Shown here piece by piece: positions 56,413-64,000 of a stretch of DNA of 64,000 bases (the stretch's first letter is position 1; the number at the start of each line of letters is the position of its first letter). Under the pieces are notes generated by a model. It had not been told where the DNA came from, made no database searches, and saw nothing but the letters and a program-made list of their open reading frames with translations. Made by a program: the position numbers and the translations under genes. The stretch is from Henricia sp. BOLD:AAB3569. Lineage: Eukaryota > Echinodermata > Asteroidea > Spinulosida > Echinasteridae. The stretch is taken from positions 496,001 to 560,000 of the forward strand of contig JBBELK010000216.1 in NCBI GenBank assembly GCA_037783545.1. The letters run 5' to 3'.

Positions 56413-58551
56413 ATATTACCTAACATTCGTGTCGTCCGCTATGTTCTCACGAGGTGCAAATAACTCAAATCCCATGATTTATACAAATTGCACATAAAAG
56501 TCGGCATTCCTTACTTTTAGGCCACCCATTTTTGTAATACCTTTTACAGCTGTAAAACTGACTTGTTTGCACTAATTTCCTCTTTTGTGGAAACAACCAA
56601 CTCTTCTTCATTCCTCTAATCCATAGTTTTTAACTTTTGGAAATCCGAAAATTTAAATATAATAGGGCACATTTAATAAGAAATACATATTTATTAAACA
56701 AATATATTCAGCACATTCGGCAGATTGGAATGTTAACGTCTAAAAACTCCTGTCTTTCCTTCCTCCATGCAATAATCATGGAGGAAGGAAAGACTTTCCT
56801 TCCTCCATGCAATAACCAAGCAGGGGTCCGACATGGTCCGGGTCCGACTTGGTCCAGGTCCGACTTGGTCGTGGGTCCGAGTTGGTCCGGGTCCGACTTG
56901 GTTCGGGTCCGACTTGGTCTGGGTCCGACTTGGTCGTGGGTCCGACTTGGACGTGGGTCCGAGTTGGTCCGGGTCCGACTTAGCCTTTTGTCAAGGCCTC
57001 GTGAATTTGGGCGATTTGGTGACTTGAGTAGAGTCTATACGCGCAGAGTGAATTACTCACTTGGCCTTTTTCGAACTGACAGGCAATTCTTATGTTTTTC
57101 TTTATTTTTGCTACCAAAAGTGGTAGCAGAAATCAGCCAGTCACGTGCAGGTCACTCCATGCAAATTACGCAGGGAGCTCCTACAAACAAGGGAGGTAGG
57201 CTTACGCTTTTGAATTTACTGGGTACATTAAACGGCAAATAAATTAAATCAAATGGGAATTATATTAGTTCCGTATAAAATGTTGATGTAATAAACAATT
57301 TATGTCAAATATAAACGTATTTTCATGAAGCTCGATGGTTTTGTGTCGAAGTAAATATAAGTGCCGTACCTACGTTGGTAATGAACGAGGCCATAACGCC
57401 GCAAGCCATGTGATTGGTCAATTTGTCCTGCGGGAACTGTACGTGACTTGCATCACACGCGCGCGTGCAAAACAAGCTCCTAGCGCCCATTGGCTCAGTT
57501 GAATGTTTGTTTTCGATTTCTGTTTTCAAAATCTTTACGTGCAGAGTGGGGCGTGGGTAATGTTGTGACGTTGCACATTCGGGTCAACTGCTTGCATGTA
57601 ATGAATAATGTAGCAGTTGCCAGTTCGAAAAAGGCCTTATGGCAAAACAGAAGGCATAGCGTTTGCACAGCCTTCGTATACTCCGCTCAAGACGCCCAAA
57701 CCCCAAAGCCATAAGGCCTTGTCAAAAGGCTAGGTCCGACTTGGTTTGGGTCCGACATGACTCGAAACCATCGATTCTACTGGTATCGACAGCTTCGGTA
57801 CTGGCTGAACCAAAAAAGAATCGAATATACTGCTCCAAGATGGCGAACAGCGAAGTAAAAATTCTCTTCGCATGAATCATTAAAAAATTTGAATAAATTG
57901 CATCTGCTGTGGTGGTTTTCTATTTTTATGTGGCCAAAGTATTTATGTTGTATAAGAGATAATTATTGGGTAAAATAAACGCAATTAAATGTTGCTACAA
58001 TTACCAAAAAAAATAGTTTGCCTGTTGAGACTGATGCTGATGATTATTTACATGTGCGCTTTGCTATGGGAGACTGAAAGGACCGACCACGGGTCAATCT
58101 CATAAAGCTGTTTAGCAGAATGCTTTATAAAAACGAGTTTTCAGTCAAAATCTTATTCATGAGATATTGACTGCTGTTGTTCTGCTATTCTTCCTAAAAA
58201 CACAAGTTGACATAAATTTTGGTCTGTAGAGCAAATTTTTTTGCTAAACAGCTTTATGAAATTTGCCCCAGATAACTTGTCATTTGTGGACTCTGCTAAT
58301 GTTTTTGCTTTTTTTTTAAATTTATCATCTTTAATTCAACCAAATTCTGATAATTATGAACATGAGATTTAAGAAAGACCAGTGCTTTAAAATGCAATTT
58401 TAAATTTTATTTATTTATTTATTCTTTCCACGATATTATTATTAATATTTGTTTAAGTAACTGACACTTTTTTTTCATATTCCATTTCAGTGAGGTCCTC
58501 AGTGCACGGTGATACCAGGCCCATCTCCATGTAATCCCAAATTCAACAGCA

Positions 58552-61551
58552 ATGAGGTCGCGACATCCAAGTGTCGGGACAGAATCATGGCTCGGTCGCA
58601 GTGCAACAAACTCCATCATCATTACTGTTATTGTATCGGCTTTCATTCATAATGCCATTGCCCAAAGTAGCGATGATGATATCAGGTGTAGCGAACTTCA
58701 AACAGGACAGTATCCTTTCTCGTCATTGACTTCGGAGAACTCAAGACATTTGGCTGTAGTAGAACTTAAAAAAACAAAAAAGGATTTATTTCAGTGGTTT
58801 TTTCCCCCTCTAATAACATATCAAGGTGCCAACGTTATTATTACCCATGGTCACAGGGCTCCATTTAATCACTCCATATATCATCCTATAGCTCCCTGGG
58901 AGTATCGGCTGCCTACCAGGCACTCAGTGGCTAATCAAACATTTACTACCCTCATAGGCACCCATTTACTCCTAGGTGGAGAGAAGCAACGCGTGGCAAA
59001 GTGTCTTGCTCAAGGGTACTTGTACCATGGATGGACTGGAGCAGGATTCGAACCCACAACCTTTAATATGATCCAATACAAGCAATACAAGATGTACACA
59101 AATGTTGCAGCTGGTCTGAACTTAAAGCCCCTGTGAAGTCCTCTCACAAGATTTTTGATTTCATAAAGGAAGTGCCCTTTGAAACAACAAATTTCACTCA
59201 AAATAGGCAACTGGCAGTGCCTTTTTAGAGGGGACATTCTTTTCCTGATGAAGATTGACAGAAAAATACAACACAATTTAAAACATTGACCCCGTTTAAT
59301 TATAAGGAAAAAAGGTTATTATTCGGTTCTAAAATGTTTGACCAAAGTTAATACAAGTGTAGGTTTCCTTGACGAGTTCTGTCAGATATGTGTGCAAGGA
59401 TCCAGTCATTGACCCTGAAACGCAATCTGCTAAAGGTTGTACGCAAGATAGAATTGTTATTGGTAAGAGATGCTAAATATTGTTATTTTATGATTATTTG
59501 TCAGATTTTTGCAGGGCTCATTGTTGGGTATGACTTAAAGGCAAAGGCTCGTCAGCAATGCGCACGCGCCAAATTCGTGCCGCGAAATACGCAGCTCCAT
59601 AGCCAAGGCATGGAGCTGTGTATTTCGTGGCACGAATTTAGTGCGCGTGCATTGCTGACGAGCCTGTGCCTTTAACAGTAAGCTTTGACAAATACCCCAG
59701 TTGAGGTGTAATTTGTATCAAGAATGAGAAGGACATCAGACTCTAATTTTGTTTATTACGAGTCACATCAGCAATGAATGTTTGTGTATTTTCTCTGCAG
59801 TCGACTGCATGCCAGTAGCCGGTACAACATGCGATGGCGAGTTTTACAACGGTTCTACCGTAGCTCCGGATTTAAAGAGAGAAGTTCCATGCAGATATAC
59901 GTAAGTATTGCTGAATCAAACATAGGCCTATCCTCATGCTGGAGGATTTAAGTTTATGGTGGGGCCTCAACTGACTGCCTACTAAAGAGAAAGGAATACA
60001 CATTCAGTTGAAAGATTTATGCAGCCACGCAACTTTTCAGCAAACCTTGCCCCGGAGTATCATTGCCAAGCGATCTAGTACCTTACTCAAAACCTTAATT
60101 CTGCAAATCATGAGTCTGAATTCAGGCCTGCCATGGGAGGGTCCATAATGTATGTGTGCTCTTGGGCAAGGCACTTTGCCATAAATTGCCTCTCTCTGCA
60201 CAGGAGCAAATGGCACCTGTGAGGGCAGTGAAGGTGTTTGATTAGTTCATGATGAATGCCTAACGAGCAGCTGGGGCAGTATGCTCCTCAAAGAGCTGAG
60301 AAGGTTGAATTAAGAAACACTATTAAGAGCCCAACAATCGGGGGTAATAGTGCATGGGAAGTGCCATCATGTATGTGATATGTGTGCTATATAAATATCC
60401 AGCCGATTATATTTAGCCAATTAGCTGACATCTTTTGGGGTCCTCAGTAGTTCCATTGAAACTTGACGATAACAACAAAAATACAAAATCTGACATTTTT
60501 GGAATTTCTCTCTTTTGTTGTAATGAATTGAAATGAAATATACTAAGGAATTTAAACCCAGAACTTCAGAGCGTTGCTCCCCAAAGATTGTTGTGACAGT
60601 CTTGTTTTATTCCTTCATAAATCCAGGACTGGCTACTCCTACAACACCGCCCTTCTCTTGTCAATCTTCCTTGGAATGTTCGGCGTGGATCGTCTTTACC
60701 TCGGCTACCCGGCCCTGGCCTTGCTCAAGTTCTGCACCTTTGGATTTCTCTTTGTTGGTCATTTCTTGGATGTCTTATTGATAGCTATGCAGGTAGGTGC
60801 TCTTTGATTCAAGAATCTGCAAATATGGACTCAATCCTACAAAAAGGACAAGGCATAATGCCGTCCAAAGTTGTCAACATTTTCAAGGTTCTTACAAAGC
60901 GTAGGAAGGGGGAGGGGGTTGGGGGCCGCGTGGGACTTTATGCTCTAAATGTTGACATTTCTTGGTAGTGACAAAAAATGTTGATAAGTAGCATTTCAGG
61001 GGGAGGGAGGGAGTCTTGAAAAATGCTACTCTCTGTAGAACTGTAAAAATGTTGACAACTTTGGACAGCCCCTAAGCATGCAGTTGAAACTCATTAATAA
61101 TAATTTGTAACAGTGCTCTTAGTATCGAAGTTCAACTGTATTACTTTGGAAAATTTTGTGGGAGTACAGTGGCTGAGTGGTTTAGGACACTGACTTAGGT
61201 CAACTGCAGGTGGAAACACCCTGATGAGGTTGTGGGTTCAATTGCTTCATCCTTCAGATGGGATGCAAAGCCGTAAGCCAATTGTGTTATGTAATGCACT
61301 TAAAAGATCTTAGAGCATTCATTTCTCCAAAAAATCCAGATAATTGTTTATCAAGTGCAAAATATTTGCAAACATTGTTGCTGGATTCCCTATGTTTATA
61401 AGAATTCTTGTTGATAAGTTATTTTCTGTATTTTTCACTGCAGGTTGTAGGCCCTTCGGACGGATCTGATTACATCATAGATTATTACGGACCTGTGCTG
61501 CAAAGGACTACGATAGATAACCACACATACTTATTGCCCTACACAGACTGA
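58552..61551 (+). CDS. TM2D1: TM2 domain-containing protein 1 (beta-amyloid-binding protein family)
   Basis: Five exons: 58552-58709, 59386-59462, 59801-59900, 60627-60792, 61444-61551, phases 2, 1, 2, 0; 202 aa (human about 207). TM2D proteins (Drosophila amaretto, almondex, biscotti) act in Notch-related and phagocytic pathways; human TM2D1 was found as an amyloid-beta binder. Order seen: signal peptide about 20-37; a Cys-rich ectodomain (CSELQTGQYVCKDP, GCTQ, DCMPVAGTTC, VPCRY) parallel to human CEDLKVGQYICKDP; two membrane segments (NTALLLSIFLGMFG and CTFGFLFVGHFLDVLLIAMQ) joined by VDRLYLGYPALALLKF; then VVGPSDGSDYIIDYYG. YLGYPAL..LKFCT and the YIIDYYG tail identify TM2D1 rather than TM2D2 or TM2D3. 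The conserved DRF motif is DRL here. A SINE lies in intron 1. Confidence 0.93.
58842..59060 (-). repeat. tRNA-derived SINE, family 3
   Basis: On the minus strand, GGGTTCGAATCCTGCTCC leads into the CAAGACACTTTGCCACGCGT and GGAGTAAATGGGTGCC body and further to ATGGAGTGATTAAATGGAGC. The last part matches 15740-15800, so that piece is the same family. Confidence 0.65.
59534..59675. mobile_element. Palindromic MITE (CTCGTCAGCAATGCGC family), copy 2
   Basis: Ends TTAAAGGC in both orientations, so the target may be a TTAA-type site. In TM2D1 intron 2. Confidence 0.8.
60105..60260 (+). repeat. tRNA-derived SINE family 3 fragment
   Basis: Contains TTGGGCAAGGCACTTTGCCA and a GAGGGCAGTGAAGG..TTTGATTAG stretch equivalent to 9100-9195. 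In TM2D1 intron 3. Confidence 0.5.
60860..61073. repeat. MITE with GTCCAAAGTTGTCAACATTT ends, copy 2
   Basis: Better preserved partner of 9960-10157, in TM2D1 intron 4. Confidence 0.6.
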
Positions 61552-61896
61552 TAGTCTTATTCGGGTGATTAGAAGCGCTACCAAGAGTTTGATGCGAAAA
61601 GGCTACATTGCCAGATGATTGATAAAGCATATTTTTAGTATTTTCTCAAGAAAGAAGGGCGTAGATTGGATTTTTCTCTTCATGGATAAAGGGGAAGGGG
61701 TACAAAATGTGAGGGGGAGGGGCAAGAAAGGTGTTTCAAAAGTGGGATGAGGGACAGTGCAACCACTCCCAGTTCTGGCAGTACAGAGGGAGTGAATGCA
61801 TAAAGTGGATTGTCCCCAAAAGTGGGAGGGGTTAGTGCAAAAAACATTATGCCCCACCTCTTTTTAAGTTACACCACTGTGGCTCGCTGTCCTGTT

Positions 61897-62036
61897 TTAA
61901 AGGCACAGGCTCGTCAGCAATGAGTGTGCGCCAAATTCGTGCCACGAAATACGCAGTTCTATGCATGTGCTATGGATCTGTATATTTCGTGCCGTGAATT
62001 TGGCGTGCGCGCATTGCTGACAAGCCTTGCCTTTAA
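61897..62036. mobile_element. Palindromic MITE (CTCGTCAGCAATGCGC family), copy 3
   Basis: Most diverged of the three copies (TATGCATGTGCTATGGATCT centre); keeps TTTAAAGGCACAGGCTCG at the left and GCCTTTAAAT at the right. Confidence 0.75.
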
Positions 62037-62584
62037 ATAATGTAATAAATATAAACAACATCAATGTTAGAGGTGTAATGTAATGTATATAATGTAAACA
62101 TGTACATAATTTACTTAAACCATTCTGTTTTGTTAAAACATCATGTTTGTAAAGGAAAGTATGTACTAGTGTATATGTGTGATTTACACTTTTAGAAGAA
62201 TAAAGTGATTTTTGAACAAACCCTCAACAGATATAATTGTCCAGTTATTGTAAGATTTGTATTTTGTTAACATGTCTACTTTAAAAAGAAATTGCACTAA
62301 AAAGATTCAAACACAATTGTATATGTTCTCCTTTCCTAGTTGGGAAACATTTTCTACTTTATTTTAGATGTAAAGAGAAGGAAGGGAAAGGTGTAACTTC
62401 TTAAAGGTATACTGTCTGTATTAAGAAAGAATTTTCATTTTGAGAAATAAATTTGAACAAAATTTAAACAATATTTCAAAGTTACCATTGAAAATGATAA
62501 ATCGGTCAAAAATGTCCACCGATGGGGAAAAGATGGAATAATATTTAAAGTGAAATGATAATTCCTTTATTAGTTTTATTAGAG

Positions 62585-62957
62585 GGGTACCGTGGCCGAG
62601 CGGTTTAGGTCATTGACTCGCAATCATAGGTGAAAACTTGGGGTTGCAGGTTCGAACCTCCCCACGGCTACGGTACCTGTGCCCTTGGGCAAGGCACTCA
62701 ACCACACTTGCTCCATCCTTCGGAAGGGATGTAAAGCCGTTGGTCCAGTGTGTTAGGTAATTTGGAAACGCACTCTAAAGATCCCAGAGCATTCTTTCGT
62801 GAAGAGCAAGGGAGATCATCCCCGGTGTCTCTGGCCATTTATAATTCTAATTCTTCATGGGTTTCCTCACGCTTGCGAGTGACAGTACAATGAGCACTAT
62901 TGAGGAATCCTTGGTATGAATACCAGAAAGAAATAATAATAATAATAATAATAATAA
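62585..62957 (+). repeat. tRNA-derived SINE, family 1, copy 3
   Basis: Best preserved copy: head with TGGCCGAGCGGTTTAGG and GGTTCGAACC, full body, and (AAT)n tail to 62957. Confidence 0.88.
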
Positions 62958-63835
62958 ATCTGAGTCCTGTTTCTGACGTAGTTACTAATTCAACAAAATG
63001 ATTGGTTGAATCAATGTTACGTCAGAAACATGTTTCTGGTTATGGTCGCGAAAATCCTACTCATCAAAGTTTGACGGTAGATGGCGCTCTTCATGTTTTA
63101 CGGTGGCAAATCTTCATCATACGTAACGTACGCGCCGCGGCGATGAGTGACTGATATCGTTGGAATGTTTCATCTTTTGTTGCCCAAAACCGGTTTGGTG
63201 GGTTATTTTTTTCTCGATCTTTTGTGATAATATTCTGAATGGATTGAGGTTGTTATGGTATCCGCATTTTTGTCATTTTAGGAAGTTTATACCGCGATTA
63301 CAATGCCTCAATTTAACTGTGCGTTGTGTAGTGTTGTTTACATGGTAATTTAGTACTGCTCGAGCTGCATCCATTTCGTGATAAAACGCAAATGACTTGG
63401 GAAAGAATTGAGAAGTTGATCATGGCTTCAGACTTTGTTTGAAAAACAAAAATGTTGGTATTTTTTCCGTTTTTGAACAAAGATTTTAAGGAAATTAGCC
63501 TACTTCCTGGAATCAACAGATCATCCAGTTCTAAGATATAGCCCTAGGGGGGCCTACTTCCCACTCACTTGCACTTCTGTCAGAAATGTTGCATTTCTGA
63601 CTGAGATAAATAAATAATGAATTTACTGCAGAGATTAAATGGACAAAATCATGGCGTGAGTGCTCCGTGCGTAAGCATATATAGAGGGCACTGCATGCAC
63701 ATTTTTTTCAATTGATAAATTGCATAATTAATAATAATATTACATGTATTACATATAACATGCTAGGCCTACATGTATTGTTCTCCTTTTGCATTACTAG
63801 CTTTTTCAAAGATGATCCCGTAACGACCGGCAACC

Positions 63836-63991
63836 ATGTCATGCTTCTGCATCCGGCTGCAGAAGGACGTTGTTAAGACGTTAGACTTCCGACATTGCGG
63901 TCTTGCCTTCATACCGCAAGAGGTCTATGAATATGAAGAAACATTGGAGGAATTGTACCTGGACTCCAACAATGTTAAGGACTTGCCTAGG
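63836..63991 (+). CDS. LAP-family leucine-rich repeat protein, first coding exon (erbin/LRRC7/scribble-like; partial)
   Basis: The ATG at 63836 opens a 52-codon exon that ends AGG with donor GTAATT at 63992; the gene continues off the right edge. The peptide has a Cys-rich start (MSCFCIRLQK), then VVKTLDFRHCGLAFIPQEVY and TLEELYLDSNNVKDLPR, which is the N-terminal cap and first leucine-rich repeat of LAP proteins (erbin: TLDYSHCSLEQVPKEIF..TLEELYLDANQIEELPK; scribble: VDKRHCSLQAVPEEIY..LEELLLDANQLRELPK, as recalled). LAP proteins are basolateral/junctional scaffolds with LRRs and usually C-terminal PDZ domains. The paralogue cannot be fixed from one exon. An acceptor-like TTGCATTACTAG at about 63800 suggests a spliced leader, and a four-codon uORF (63812-63823) precedes the start. 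Confidence 0.82.
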
Positions 63992-64000
63992 GTAATTGCA

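Larger units (their letters stand above)
54355..57765. mobile_element. 3.4-kb inverted transposon nest with GTCGGACC arrays
   Basis: Outer ends share TCATGTCGGACCCAAACC in opposite orientation (54357 and 57760). Next come two mirrored arrays of AAGTCGGACCCGGACC-like units (54509-54690, 11 units; 56823-56985, 10 units), then mirrored blocks (54716-54855 and about 56470-56740: ATGTGCTGAATA, TTAATAAATATGTATTTC, ATGTGCCCTA). The interior holds younger elements at 54857-55003, 55210-55549, 55944-56232 and 56291-56412. Confidence 0.75.
51758..58551. other. Divergent spacer between MPDZ and TM2D1
   Basis: It should hold both promoters and 5' UTR exons. Seen here: MPDZ 5' intron sequence, an 823-bp perfect palindrome (52578-53400), short ACCCGGAGGTAG-type repeats (52569-53560), a MITE (53571-53785), a 3.4-kb inverted transposon nest (54355-57765), a MITE (58094-58270), an AAGATGGCG motif at 57838 that could mark the TM2D1 start, and an acceptor-like TTCCATTTCAG at about 58490 before the TM2D1 leader. 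No coding gene was recognised. Confidence 0.5.
61552..63835. other. TM2D1 3' UTR and spacer to the LAP gene
   Basis: Contains a MITE (61897-62036), AATAAA at 62199-62204 as the likely TM2D1 poly(A) signal, a family 1 SINE (62585-62957) and a half MITE (63530-63700). The 63000-63350 stretch has CpG-rich sequence that could be the promoter of the downstream gene. No other coding sequence was seen. Confidence 0.5.

Noticed and set aside
56637-57242. 201-codon plus-strand ORF
   Set aside because: Composed of the GTCGGACC array and the transposon nest; repetitive GPTWSRSDLV-type translation, no gene-like features.
58552-59136. 194-codon single-exon reading of the TM2D1 first exon
   Set aside because: It runs through the intron into a SINE. 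Splicing at 58709 restores the Cys-rich TM2D1 ectodomain in phase.

Overview
This window is an intron-rich animal nuclear genome fragment. Short exons with consensus GT/AG junctions are separated by AT-rich introns full of tRNA-derived SINEs, palindromic MITE-like elements, LINE remnants and tandem arrays. The gene set (an MPDZ with 13 PDZ domains, TM2D1, SREK1IP1, OGFOD1, glucosidase II beta, a LAP-family LRR gene) and the repeat style suggest an invertebrate deuterostome. An echinoderm is my best guess, but this is inference and no species is asserted.

Layout. 86-1417 (-): N-terminal exons of an OGFOD1-like prolyl hydroxylase, cut by the left edge. 2362-3181 (-): SREK1IP1 homologue (CCHC knuckle plus basic/RS tail). 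4002-10543 (+): PRKCSH, glucosidase II beta subunit, 13 exons, 570 aa, ending in HDEL, head-to-head with SREK1IP1. 12629-51690 (-): MPDZ/MUPP1, 40 coding exons, 2538 aa, one L27 and 13 PDZ domains, tail-to-tail with PRKCSH. All exon phases join without a break, which supports the model. 52.5-57.8 kb: a transposon nest containing a perfect 403-bp-arm palindrome and a 3.4-kb inverted structure. 58552-61551 (+): TM2D1, 5 exons, 202 aa. 63836-63991 (+): first coding exon of a LAP-family (erbin/LRRC7/scribble-like) gene, cut by the right edge.

The genes do not form an operon or a single pathway. MPDZ and LAP proteins both belong to the junction and cell-polarity scaffold world. PRKCSH and TM2D1 are secretory-pathway proteins. 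SREK1IP1 and OGFOD1 act in splicing and ribosome/stress biology.

The most unusual things are: the exact 823-bp palindrome flanked by a 9-bp direct repeat upstream of MPDZ; a decaying tandem duplication of the 3' part of an MPDZ PDZ2 exon with its splice donor, one copy being split by a MITE; a 24-bp coding minisatellite and a giant Pro/Ala exon in MPDZ linkers; a 137-bp intronic array built of two alternating variants; and a DRF-to-DRL change in the TM2 domain of TM2D1. All coordinates were read by eye; no search or folding program was run.
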